From positions 39,823,222-39,887,221 of the forward strand of contig CM068383.1 in assembly GCA_034770075.1 (NCBI GenBank): a stretch of DNA of 64,000 nt, read 5' to 3'. A program made the translations under genes and the position numbers. The first letter of the stretch is position 1. Each line of letters starts with the position of its first letter. The notes below the pieces were generated by a model. It searched no databases and was not told the DNA's origin. It saw only the letters and a list, made by a program, of their open reading frames with translations. The stretch comes from Aralia elata. Its lineage: Eukaryota; Streptophyta; Magnoliopsida; Apiales; Araliaceae. This document shows positions 31,415 to 42,022 of this stretch, piece by piece.

Positions 31415-32751
31415 TTCCCCTCCTCTTGAGAAGGATTTGACCTCAAATCGTCGCCTACATCAAACGGACTTAGATCAGTAACATTGAATGTGGCACTAAC
31501 AATATACTCACCAGGTAAATCTAGTTTGTAGGCATTATCGTTAATGCGCTCAAGAACTTGAGACGACCCATCTCCTCTTGGAAGCAGCTTTGAGCGTCTT
31601 TGAGCTGGGAATCTCTCTTTTCGCATGTGTAACCATACCCAATCTCCTGCTTCAAAGACAACTCGACGTCGACCTTTGTTGGCTTGTTTGGCATATTGCT
31701 CCGTCCTCCTTTCAATGTTGAGTCTCGCCTTCTCATGTATTTGCTTAACAAATTCAGCCTTTTTCTTTCCATCCATGTTAGTAAATTCAGAAACAGGTAA
31801 TGGTGATAAATCCAACGGTGTCAAAGGATTAAAACCATATACAATCTCAAAAGGTGAGAACTTAGTAGCAGAATGAACAGATCTATTATATGCAAACTCA
31901 ACATGTGGTAAAGACTCCTCCCAATGCTTAATATTCTTTTTAATGATAGCACGTAACAACGCCAATAAAGTCCTATTTACTACTTCAGTTTGGCCATCAG
32001 TCTGTGGGTGACAAGTAGTTGAAAATAGCAGTTTAGTGCCCAATTTACATCGCAATGTCTTCCAAAAATAACTCAAGAACTTAGTATCTCTATCAGAAAC
32101 AATCGTTTTAGGCATGCCATGCAAACGCACAATTTCTTTAAAGAATAAATCAGCAACATGGGATGCATCATCAGTCTTGTGACATGGAATAAAATGCGCC
32201 ATCTTTGAAAACCTATCCACGACCACAAATACAGAATCATGACCACGCTTAGATCTAGGTAAACCTAACACAAAGTCTATAGATAAATCAATCCAAGGTC
32301 CACTAGATATAGGCAATGGTGTATACAATCCATGCGGTTGAACACGAGACTTAGCTTGACGACAATTAATGCATCTATCACAAATTCTTTCTACATCTCG
32401 CTTCATGTGAGGCCAATAAAAATGTTCTTTTAAAACAAATAAGGTCTTTTCAAGACCGAAGTGACCCATCAAACCGCCCCCATGTGATTCTCTAACCAAC
32501 AACTCACGTAAAGAACATGCTCGAAATCCATCAATTTTAAAGTATTTACCTACAACATTCATTTCACAAGATTTGAATTCCTCACAAAAATCAGGGTCAT
32601 CAACATATATTTCCTTAATTCTCTCAAATCCAAGCAATTTTGTATCAAGAGTAGACAATAACACATACCTTCGAGACAATGCATCAGCAACGACATTCTC
32701 TTTACCTTGTTTATATCGAATGACATATGGAAATGTTTCGATAAATTCCAT
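31198..32751 (-). CDS. Element E integrase with tail extending into the 3' LTR
   Basis: 517 codons. It starts in the RNase H-integrase linker (VADALSRR at residues 21-28). Zinc-binding residues are H90, H97, C127 and C130. The catalytic triad reads D159 (SIDFVLGLP), D220 (SDRDTKF) and E256 (QTEVV). The C-terminal domain has FEAGDWVWLHMRKERFP and VLERINDNAYKLDLPGEY. From residue 446 the frame lies in the LTR, with GPITRARAKRFKEGLNGLIQ, and stops inside a type 4 palindrome. Against A, nine residues (LFRENRLCI region) are lost in frame near residue 75. A CGA to TGA stop lies just upstream. Integrase inserts the cDNA; in CRM relatives the C-terminal extension also reaches the LTR. Confidence 0.85.
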   Translation of the reverse strand: MEFIETFPYVIRYKQGKENVVADALSRRYVLLSTLDTKLLGFERIKEIYVDDPDFCEEFKSCEMNVVGKYFKIDGFRACSLRELLVRESHGGGLMGHFGLEKTLFVLKEHFYWPHMKRDVERICDRCINCRQAKSRVQPHGLYTPLPISSGPWIDLSIDFVLGLPRSKRGHDSVFVVVDRFSKMAHFIPCHKTDDASHVADLFFKEIVRLHGMPKTIVSDRDTKFLSYFWKTLRCKLGTKLLFSTTCHPQTDGQTEVVNRTLLALLRAIIKKNIKHWEESLPHVEFAYNRSVHSATKFSPFEIVYGFNPLTPLDLSPLPVSEFTNMDGKKKAEFVKQIHEKARLNIERRTEQYAKQANKGRRRVVFEAGDWVWLHMRKERFPAQRRSKLLPRGDGSSQVLERINDNAYKLDLPGEYIVSATFNVTDLSPFDVGDDLRSNPSQEEGNDEDILSSGVIDTHTSDSVRFPVGPITRARAKRFKEGLNGLIQIIWNEVGMTSKPSMTDSKFMNLLQMDEPI

Positions 32752-32753
32752 CC

Positions 32754-33075
32754 ATCACGCATGCCTCTTGTTCAATTTGTGTTGGCCTTTCAAGTACTTC
32801 AGTGATTCATGATCTGTGTGTATCACGAACTCTTTAGGCCAAAGGTAGTGTTACCATGTCTCCAATACTCGAACCAAAGCATATAACTCCTTGTCGTAAG
32901 TAGGATAGTTCAAGGCTGCCTTGTTCAACTTTTCGCTAAAGTACGCCACTAGCTTCCTTTCTTGCATCAACACAGCTCCAATTCCTAACCCTGAAGCATC
33001 ACACTCAATTTCAAAAGTTTTAGTAAAATCAGGTAAAACAAGTAAAGGTGCATTAGTCAATTTGTCTTTAATTAG
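32754..33075 (-). pseudogene. Element E RNase H, interrupted by stops
   Basis: TFEIECDASGLGIGAVLMQ, AYFSEKLNKAALNYPTYDKELYALV, then a stop where CAA became TAA near 32855, before the HTDHESLKYL block. Same frame as RT and integrase. Confidence 0.83.
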
Positions 33076-33774
33076 CTAGAATGCCTTTTCTTGTTCATCA
33101 CCCCACTTAAACCCCACACTCTTCTTGATCACTTCCGTTATCGGTGCGGTGATGTCGCTGAAGTTCCTCACGAATCGACGGTAAAAACTTGCTAGCCCAT
33201 GAAAACTACGCACTTGACTTACATTCGTAGGACTCGGCCATTCTCGAATAGCACGTATTTTCTCCTCATCAACCTGTACTCCCTGCATACTAACAACAAA
33301 ACCAAGGAATACAACTCGATCCGTACAAAATGTGCACTTTTCCATGTTAGCAAATAACTTTTCTTCTCTAAGCACATCTAAAACAGATTTTAAATGCAAC
33401 GCATGCTCACCCATGTTTTTGCTATAGATTAGAATATCATCAAAATATACCACAACAAATTTCCCAATGAATGATCGCAAAACATGATTCATTAAACGCA
33501 TGAAAGTACTAGGAGCATTAGTTAAACCGAAAGGTAACACTAACCACTCATACAAACCATATTTCGTTTTAAAAACAGTTTTCCATTCATCACCTTCTTT
33601 CATCCTAATTTGATGATATCCACTTTTTAAGTCAATTTTTGAAAACACACATGACCCATGTAATTCATCTAACATGTTATCTAATCGAGGAATGGGATGT
33701 CGATATTTAACCGTAATATTATTTATCGCACGACAATCGATGCACATTCGCCACCTTCCATCCTTCTTTGGCAC
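33076..33774 (-). pseudogene. Element E reverse transcriptase, catalytic motifs intact
   Basis: MPKKDGRWRMCIDCRAINN, FSKIDLKSGYHQIRMKEG, LPFGLTNAPSTF, YFDDILIYSK, CTFCTDRVVFLGFVVS and SFHGLASFYRRF. One C is missing at about 33780 compared with C and D, which separates it from protease. A CAG to TAG stop at 33076 ends it. RT would copy element RNA to DNA from the Met-tRNA primer. Confidence 0.87.
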
Positions 33775-35132
33775 TAAAATACTGGAACCGCATATGGACT
33801 CATGCTCTCCCTCACGAACCCCTTCTCCATTAGTTCACTAACTTGCTTTTGCAACTCCTTCGTCTCTTCGGGATTGCTCCGATAAGCTAGATGGTTTGGA
33901 ATGGTAGCACCGGGTATGAAGTTAATTTGATGTTCAATTACCCGAATTGGTGGTAATCCTTGTGGTAATTCCTCGGGAATTACGTCCGCATAATCCTGCA
34001 ATAGAGATGAAATAACACTAGGCAAAACTGAATCGTTAGCGTTAGTAGTTAAAAACGCCTCCTTATACCGAAGTATAATCATCGACACTTTAGAAACCAA
34101 AGCTCTCCTCACATCACTCCTTTTTGCATAGATATTTGTTTTTCTCTCAACATCCTTTCTTTTCTCTCTTTCTTGTTCTCTCTTGTTTTTCCCCTCTGAA
34201 TTTTTCTTTTCTTTGCTCTCTTTTTTTGGGACATCTCTTTGCAAATGAATTTGATCCTCATGCACTTGTTGTGGTGACATAGGACACAAAGTAACTTTCC
34301 TTTTATTGTGTGCAAAGGAATATTCATTAGTAAAACCATCATGTTTAACCTTTCTATCGAACTGCCATGGCCTACCAAGTAACAAGTGTCCCGCTTGCAT
34401 AGGAACCACATCACACAATATCTCATCAACATATCGACCAATAGAAAATGGAACCAACACCTGTTTGGTCACCTTTATATCATCACTGTCATTAAGCCAT
34501 TGTAAACGATATGGTCGTGGATGCTTGGATGTAGTCAACCCTAATTTATCCACCATGGTAGTACTTGCCACGTTAGTACAGCTCCCTCCATCTATCACAA
34601 CACAACAAATCTTCCCGCTCACCATACAACGAGTATGAAACAGATTTTCCTGTTGCTCACTACTTTCTTCTTTCACCTGTGTACTAAGTGATCTCTTTGT
34701 GACTAAAATCTCTCCATGTATAGCAACCTCCCTATCATCTACCTCCTCTAATGGTGGCATAGAATCTATGTCACTATCTTCTCCCTCGGTTTCCACCTCT
34801 CCATTGTCAAGTAACAACATAGTTCTTTGATTTGGACATTGATTTGAAATATGTCCCCTGCCTTGACATTTAAAACATACAATATCACGATTACGACTAA
34901 AAGAAGGTTTTTTAATTTTACCTTGTGTTCCACGATTAGTCGTTTCTGGTTTAAACTCCACTTTAGGCTTGTTTATTGCTGGTCTCTCCTCTCGCCTTCC
35001 AACATTAGGTTTCCACGATGAAGTTGTAGTAGAATTTGATCGTTGGCCACCTCTCCTCTTAAGTTGCTTCTCAATTTTGATAGCCATGTGTACCATATCT
35101 TCCAACTCCACATAATGTTGTCGTTCCACCAA
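33774..35132 (-). pseudogene. Element E Gag C-terminus, zinc knuckle, protease and linker
   Basis: A 452-codon frame. CFKCQGRGHISNQC (residues 86-99) is a complete CCHC knuckle. The protease active-site region VVIDGGSCTNVAS is at residues 178-190, followed by IGRYVDEILCDVVPM and LLLGRPWQFDRKVKH. The Lys/Glu-rich linker and ELPQGLPPIR lead to RT. It ends by frameshift at 33774. Confidence 0.87.
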
Positions 35133-35923
35133 ATCTGCAATCTCCTAATTTAACCCCACTGAAAATCGAGCCATTGTAGCCTCATTATCCTCAACAATGT
35201 TAGCCCTAGCCATCAACATTTTCATCTCCTTGAAGTAATCCTCTACACTTTTACTTCCTTGCTTCAAATTCTGCAAATTACGAAACAAATCCCGATGATA
35301 ATGGCTCGGCACAAACCGCTTTCTCATTGCTGCTTTCATTCCTCCCTAAGTCACAATCGGTCTTTCTCCACACCTCCTTCGATTGGTCATCAATTGATCC
35401 CACCAAGTAACTGCATAATCTGAAAATTCGGTGGCAGCAAGCTTAACTTTCTTAAGCTCCGAGTAGTTATGACAATCAAATACCCACTCCATTTCTCGTT
35501 CCCATTCGTTGTAAGCCTCAGGATCACTCCTTTCTTGAAAAGCTGGAATTTTCATTCTAATGCTATCCAAGTTGTTATCCTCTCTATCTTGACCTCCTCT
35601 TTCTCTAGCACCCCTTGTCTCCGATGTATGGAATCAGCCTCACGTTCTTCCTCCTCGCTAAGTTCAAAATCAAAGTAAGTCTCCTCTGTTCTAATTTCCT
35701 TTTGCTTAGTCCTACCCTTCGGTCTCCCACCAATAGGGTTTTGAGAGGATTCTCCTCGGGTGTCACTTAATTGATCAATGCATTCGTGTACTTGTTCCAT
35801 TGCTATTCCCAATTGTCTAGAAAATTCTTTCATCATAGCCTCCATCATAAATTTTAGATCAAAATTAGATGTTGGCTCTTCAAGAACAGTTTTATCCTTT
35901 GAATGAGACATAATTTTCTGCAC
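35133..35923 (-). pseudogene. Element E Gag N-terminal two thirds
   Basis: Start at 35923 (MQKIMSHSKDK; the second Met may be the true start). EQVHECIDQLSDTRGESSQN and an acidic stretch follow, then a frameshift from loss of one C near 35605. The frame resumes at KIPAFQERSDPEAYNEWE and TWWDQL, has a TGG to TAG stop near 35342, then MRKRFVPSHYHRDLF and EDYFKEM, and a second TGG to TAG near 35140. Confidence 0.85.
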
Positions 35924-36359
35924 AATAAAGATTAGTAGAAAACAATTTCCTCACCACTCCCTTACGTGTTTCTCTCAAATTAAGGTACCGCTCGTGTTTG
36001 CACTCAATAAGCTTTTACCCTCAATTATACTCACACTTTGCCTTTTACCTCACAATATTCTCTCTAAACAAATTCTGTTTGAATTCACTAAATACTATCA
36101 AAGTTTCCAATTCAGTTCAATAAAATAACTTATCACAAACAATTACAATCAAATGAATCCCTCAAAACAAACAATTACAATAGGCGTGAACCTCCAAATA
36201 CTAACATCACGATTAAGGAATTGACAATGAATTTAAGAGCTAATCGCTGCTGGATATAGTGATAACAACAGTTAGAAATAATGCAGAATTTTTGCCACTT
36301 TTTTTTTTAGAGAATAACTCAGATCCGAAAATTAAGGATAGATTTTGCTAGAGAACTTA
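35924..36359 (-). other. Element E leader
   Basis: AT-rich region between primer site and Gag, near-identical to 10208-10654 of element A. No gene seen. Confidence 0.7.
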
Positions 36360-36371
36360 GCTTTGATACCA
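36360..36371 (-). other. Primer binding site of element E
   Basis: Reverse complement TGGTATCAAAGC, one change from TGGTATCAGAGC, two bases from the LTR. Confidence 0.87.
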
Positions 36372-36373
36372 AA

Positions 36374-37525
36374 TGATAGACTCCACGGCACGCTTGCGTG
36401 AGGTAGTCGTCGCCCAAATCATTTTCTAGCAAAAATTGAATGGTGGATTGCTTGCAACACCTCAACCCCTCGCCTATATGAAGACGGTAATCTTGGTACA
36501 ATTTCTCACGTTTGGAAATCTGCGTTAGATGAACACCAACGACACCTTGACCCCTCGCTTATATGTAAACGGTAATCTTGGTACAATCGACGCTTGATGT
36601 GATAGAGGACGCCACACACAACTATGGAATGTTGTGTGATAAGTCAAGCTGAATTCTCAAAGAAAACTAAGGAAATACTTAGGAATCCTTCAAAGAATCA
36701 ATAGTAGAGAATAACTCAAAGAGTTTGATAAAATCTGAATATATGAAATGTTGCTGCCTCCATTACAATCATAAGACTTATATATGGAGGCTAGGGTGGT
36801 GGCTATGAAACCCTAAATTTGAACAAGGAAATAGCAATTAACTTAGAGTTAAATCCCATCTAGGATTAATTTTATTACAAGGTAACATAGAAATCTGCTG
36901 CAAAGTGCTGAATAAAAAGAAAGTGTTGAAACATGAGGGAATCACATGCCAAAAATGTGCTGGAGAAAATTCAGCAAATGGCTTGGAATTTAGCTTCTGA
37001 ATTGGCTCATCCTTTCTTTTTTTTTCTTTTTTTTTGTTAATCGTGGGTTTCCGGGTCGCAACCCGACTAAATCCCCCGAGCCCGAGCCAGCCTTTGCGTA
37101 TAGGGAGCCTAAGACATGGCGTCACCCTGAAACATGCGACCCGTGGCCGCTAACAATTGTTGCTAGTGGGATTCGATCCCAGGACGTCCGAGTTTACGGT
37201 TCGCCCCAGGGACTCAATGGGTTCATCCTTTTGTAACACAATTGGCTTGAAATTTAGCTTATGATTTGGCTGATGCAGAATATTCAGCAATTGGCTTGGA
37301 ATTTAGCTCCTAAATTGGCTCATCCATTTGTAACAAATTCATGAACTTGGAATCTGTCATACTCGGTTTTGAAGTCATTTCAACCTCGTTCCAAATTATT
37401 TGAATCAACCCATTGAGTCCCTCCTTGAAGCGTTTAGCCCGAGCTCTTGTTACGGGTCCAACCGGGAAGCGAACCGAATTTGATGTATGGGTGTCAATCA
37501 CTCCCAAGCTAAGGATGTCCTCATC
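36374..37525 (-). repeat. Element E 5' LTR with SINE
   Basis: TG...CA, with type 4 palindromes at 36987, 37251 and 37300. SINE S1 lies between the first two. Differences from the 3' LTR are mostly C/T or G/A changes. Confidence 0.93.
37016..37222 (-). mobile_element. SINE S1 copy in element E 5' LTR
   Basis: Duplication tcatccttt at 37007-37015 and 37223-37231. The T run at left is the poly(A) tail. Hairpin and B box (GGGATCGAATCCC) are present, while the A box is truncated. Confidence 0.85.
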
Positions 37526-37530
37526 ACATC

Positions 37531-37748
37531 TAGTCCCCCTCCACTACTACACCGGCCCCTAGCCCGGTGTTTAATGGAACGGAAAAAGCTCTGTTTCTAT
37601 TGTTTCTAGTCCTCCCTCTCCTGCTACCCCGGCCCCCGGCCCTTTGGCCATAGGAAGGGAACTAGTTTATGTTTCAAATGTATCTAGTATCTCAAATCTT
37701 AATGCATCTGCGATATTGCTTGAACAGGCTCATCCTGCCAACCCTCCC
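37531..37748 (+). repeat. LINE N ORF1 Pro/Ser-rich tandem repeats
   Basis: Three degenerate units: about 37532-37610, 37611-37740 and 37741-37748 continuing at 54180-54300. Each contains cctgct-ccccggcccc, an atggaac-like stretch and tttctattt...ctagt. The second and third encode PSPATPAPGPL and PSPAFPAPDPL, with VSNVSS and ISNVAS downstream. Confidence 0.72.
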
Positions 37749-37929
37749 TGTAACACCCCCTTCCCGAAATAGGAAAGGGAGGTCACGCACGAACAAACTC
37801 TAAGCAGAATATCAAACTAAAAGGAACATCTCTTCACACTTGCCCTTGAACCCCTTGAATACCTGCCGAAAGAAAAACACAGCATGAGCCAATTGCCCAG
37901 TACGAATATAAAGTACAAAAATGAGAACC

Positions 37930-38575
37930 GAAATGAATAACAAAATCAAGCTGAACTAAACTCAATAACATAGCTGAACTAAATAACGAAATCAAACTCA
38001 ACTAAACTCAATAACATAGCTGAACTGAACTGAACTTAATAACATAGTCGAACTGAACTGAACTTAAATAGTTGAACTAAACTGAACTGAACTCAATAAC
38101 ATAACTGAATTTAACTGAACTTAATAACATAGTCGAACTGAACTGAACTGAACTTAAGTAGCTGAACTGAACTGAATTGAACTGAACTCAATAACATAGC
38201 TGAATTGAACTGAACTGAATAACAAATATCACAATAACTTAACTGAACCAAACTGAACAATAAATATCACAATAACATAGCTGAACTGAACTGAACTGAA
38301 TAACATAGCTGAACTGAACTGAATAACAAATATCACAATAACATAACTGAACTGAAATGAATAATATAGCTGACCTGAACTGAACTAAATAACAAATATC
38401 ACAATAACTTAACTGAACCGAACTGAACAATAAATATCACAATAACATAGCTGAACTGAACTGAACTGAATAACATAGCTGAACTGAACTGAATAACAAA
38501 TATCATAATAACATAACTGAACTGAACTGAACTGAATAACATAGCTGAACTGAACTAAATAACATAATAGGCTGA
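37930..38575. repeat. GAACT-based tandem repeat in G LTR
   Basis: Runs of ctgaa/gaact pentamers mixed with aataacatag and aataacaaatatcacaataac blocks. The same array with different unit counts lies at 49440-50000 and 51710-52235. Confidence 0.88.
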
Positions 38576-39259
38576 ATCGAATGGCTGAGATTATTTCATA
38601 CCGAGCTCAGAAATATAGCTTGCCACATAGACAAGTCAAATAATGCCACATAGACAAATCACACATTGGACTGCAGATCCAAATGCATGCAAAATCGGAA
38701 AGTGTGTTTGGCACAACATCAGCAATCCGCAGAACAGAACAGAAAACTAGGGCCGACCCATACGCCTCTCACAACAAATCACCAAATGGCCAACTCTCAT
38801 CGGAGCACAAAACAGAGACGCCGTGGACTAATTACACTGCCACGGAAGTGTCATGTCTCCCGTGCCAAGATGACATGCATGTGGTACCCCCACAGGTGGT
38901 TAGCTCAAGGTACACCCTACGATATAATCTAATAAAAATATCATGTCACAATATAAGCGACATAATACCAACAAAAGGGTTCTAATACGCACATGCTAAA
39001 TCGAAACGAATTGACACAAAATCTCCCAAAATATATTAGCATGTACGTTTCTACAATAATAAATACTAGACATGCTCAATAAGTCTAAAGAGTACAAATA
39101 ACAAATTTTCAAATATCTAAAATCAAACAAATCTATCGTATGAATTTAACTATGAACAAAATATCGAAACAATATTTGAATTCTGAATGAGGAACAAAAC
39201 GAACAAATTAAAATTAAAGAAGTATCGCTGAAAGAGTACAAAAATTCGTACCTGGAGTA

Positions 39260-39813
39260 TGTAATATCCTGAATATTTATAGAACTTATAAATATAATAT
39301 TGAATGACTAAAGTTTTTTTTTCTTTTGTAAAGTTAATTTCGAGGACGAAATTCTTGTAAGTTGGGTAGAATGTAATATCCCAAAAATTTCAAATGTGAT
39401 CTGACAAGATCTAATAAATATTGTCAATTTAAAACCTAAGAATAACTGCTCAAGTATACGTTGAGCTATTTAAAAGACTAAAAATGATTCGTAGATTCGT
39501 ATACAATTAGAGGTTATAACTATAACCTAAGTTATGTGCTATATGAATAAATAAGCTTGTATTGAACTTCAAATGTGTTATATGCTTTCTGCTATGTGTA
39601 GTATTTTGTGTTTTGGTTTAAGTAGTTAACCTTAGCACTTATTAAAATCAAGAAGTTAATTTAGGCTAAAACCTAAATTGGGAAAAAGGTTAAAACCTAA
39701 ACCCTAAGGGATAAATATCCTGAATATTTATAGAACCTATAAATATGATATTAAATGACTAAAGTTGATTGTAAAATAATTTCGAGGACGAAATTCTTAT
39801 AAGGAGGAGAGAA
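39260..39813 (+). repeat. Extra 5' segment of element H
   Basis: 39260-39714 repeats the first 455 bp of the LTR. It then joins at ggataaa/tatcctg to a segment of about 100 bp (39715-39813) that equals 44799-44901 without its first bases. The junction has almost no homology. Confidence 0.85.
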
Positions 39814-40794
39814 TGTAATATCCTGAATATTTATAGAACTTATAAATATAATATTGAATGACTAAAGTTTTTTTTTCTTTTGTAAAGTTAATTTCGAGGA
39901 CGAAATTCTTGTAAGTTGGGTAGAATGTAATATCCCAAAAATTTCAAATGTGATCTGACAAGATCTAATAAATATTGTCAATTTAAAACCTAAGAATAAC
40001 TGCTCAAGTATACGTTGAGCTATTTAAAAGACTAAAAATGATTCGTAGATTCGTATACAATTAGAGGTTATAACTATAACCTAAGTTATGTGCTATATGA
40101 ATAAATAAGCTTGTATTGAACTTCAAATGTGTTATATGCTTTCTGCTATGTGTAGTATTTTGTGTTTTGGTTTAAGTAGTTAACCTTAGCACTTATTAAA
40201 ATCAAGAAGTTAATTTAGGCTAAAACCTAAATTGGGAAAAAGGTTAAAACCTAAACCCTAAGGGATAAACCCTAGAAATAACTTAGGTTTTCTAGCGAAA
40301 TGTGCACATCATAATAACATTCTGTTTTAAGATTTACCGGTAATATGATGAGAAAACACGTAATAACCGATAAAAGTTTTTTTTCTTGAAAAACGCGCAA
40401 ATTACTATTTACGATAATAAGACAAAATAGAAGAAAAGACAAAAAGAAATATTTTTGTTACTTTTTGATCGTCTAAGCATTTTCTGAGAAATAGTCACCG
40501 AAAACACTATTCACCCAAAAACGTTTTTGCGTCTTTTCGATTTTTCGAAGAATACGCGAATATTAATATTACGAAGAAAGATGGAATATCCAATAAAATT
40601 AGAAAACGAAAAACGTAGTTTTTCGACTGTGGGATAAATTATAGAAGTTAAAAACGAAGAATGCAAGAATAAATACGAGTATAATACGAAATATTATACG
40701 ATAGAATATGAGATTAATACGAGGTATAATACGCGTAAAATACGATGTATATACGAATATATAACTAAGAATCCATGTGAACTTGAATCGACCA

Positions 40795-40975
40795 ATCAGA
40801 TACAAGCATGATGCAATCATGACATCATCTTCAAAGTAGCACAAAGATGATGTCATCATGATGTCATAATAATGTCACAATGGACGATGATGCAAGCGAT
40901 GATGTCACGTTGGATGATGAGGTAAGCAGTGATGTCACAAAGGACGATGATGCAAGCGATGATGTCGTGGATTAA
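40795..40975 (+). promoter_or_regulatory. TGATGTCA-rich region upstream of TATA in H LTR
   Basis: About eight TGATGTCA or TGACATCA-like sites within 180 bp, in partly repeated ggacgatgatgcaagcgatgatgtc units, ending about 40 bp before the TATA box. Such palindrome-like sites resemble bZIP binding sites; function is inferred. Copy at 45882-46060. Confidence 0.6.
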
Positions 40976-41010
40976 TGCGAAAAGACCATTATGCCCTAAC
41001 TTAGGAAATC

Positions 41011-41020
41011 CTATAAATAG
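41011..41020 (+). promoter_or_regulatory. TATA box of element H LTR
   Basis: ctataaatag followed about 30 bp on by a pyrimidine/A-rich start region (cttcatttctcacc). Copy at about 46098-46107. Confidence 0.65.
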
Positions 41021-41912
41021 AAGCCCATCCCATCTTCATTTCTCACCAATTCACAAAATCAAAGAGCAAAATTACTCACTAGATATATTTCAAGTATTGA
41101 TAGTTGCCAATAAATAGTTAAAACTTCCAATTTCAAAAGGTACTCATCTTAGTAGTTATAATGTTCGATTTCAATTCGTAGTTATAACTAATTATACATT
41201 TTACTAGTAGTTATAATGTCAAAATTTATTTTATAGCTAGTGTAGTATATATCATGATCACTAGTAGTTATAATGTCTAAATCATTACAACTATAGTGAA
41301 GAAATGATCAAATCGTAAGTAGTTATCATGTTCAAAATTTTCAAAATGTTCTTCGTGTTCTTCGTGTGTTCTTGAGTAAAAGTCATAAATCTAATATAAG
41401 TAGGTTTATGATTTTGGTATTTTTATGTTATGAAGTGTTATTGAGTCTTAGAACATGTTATCTTAACAAATTAATGCTAGTGGTACCATGTTTCACATGG
41501 TTAACCCAAGATATTTTGATCAAAGTAGACTCATAGACCCTTCTGCCCATTTTCCGAAATTTTAAAGTCCAAATCTGCTTCTGTAATATAAAGAAAGTTG
41601 TAGAGGGGGAAATTCTAATGAATTTAGACTCAAGAATCACCCAAAAATGTTTTGAAACGAAGAAGTTATGACAGTTTCCGTAAAGGACGTCAAAGCTGAA
41701 AATTTCTTAGAGGCTCTCGGGTTTAAGGACTTAAAAATGAGTTTTTGAGCTAGGATGTTATGGAGCCTATAACACCTATGAAAATAGTTAAGTCAAGTTA
41801 TTATATGACATATGAAGTAATATAATATGATAAATCTAACCGCTTATGCACTAAATGATTGTGTAGGGTTATTTTATCAAGTTTGAGTTTAGTGTTTATT
41901 ATCCTAAACACC

Positions 41913-42022
41913 AAGGCAAGTTTTCTAACTCTTGTTTAATTTGATATTGAGCAAGTTTTCTAACTCTTGTTTAATTTGATATTGAGCAAGTTTTCTAACT
42001 CTTGTTTAATTTGATATTGAGC
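41913..42022 (+). repeat. 35-bp tandem repeat in H LTR
   Basis: Three copies of caagttttctaactcttg... with shorter degenerate copies after. Copy at about 47004-47113. Confidence 0.9.

Larger units (their letters stand above)
30244..37525 (-). mobile_element. Element E: complete family-1 element with full Gag-Pol domain order
   Basis: Duplication catct at 30239-30243 and 37526-37530. LTRs are 30244-31414 and 36374-37525, primer site 36360-36371. It has Gag, zinc knuckle, protease, RT, RNase H and integrase in order. Each LTR holds a separate SINE at a different site and orientation. Coding lesions are point stops and two single-base losses, so this is the best template in the window for reading the family. 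Confidence 0.95.

Noticed and set aside
37930..38575. Possible CRISPR-like or telomere-like repeat
   Set aside because: Pentamer GAACT array with irregular spacers inside a plant LTR; no regular repeat-spacer form and not a plant telomere unit.
38666..38985. Frames of 88-100 codons repeated at 50112
   Set aside because: Part of the repeated G LTR; overlapping frames with no motif.
40599..40859. Frame of 86 codons repeated exactly at 45686-45946
   Set aside because: It recurs because both H LTRs carry it. AT-rich, no recognisable domain, and it lies in the U3 promoter region.
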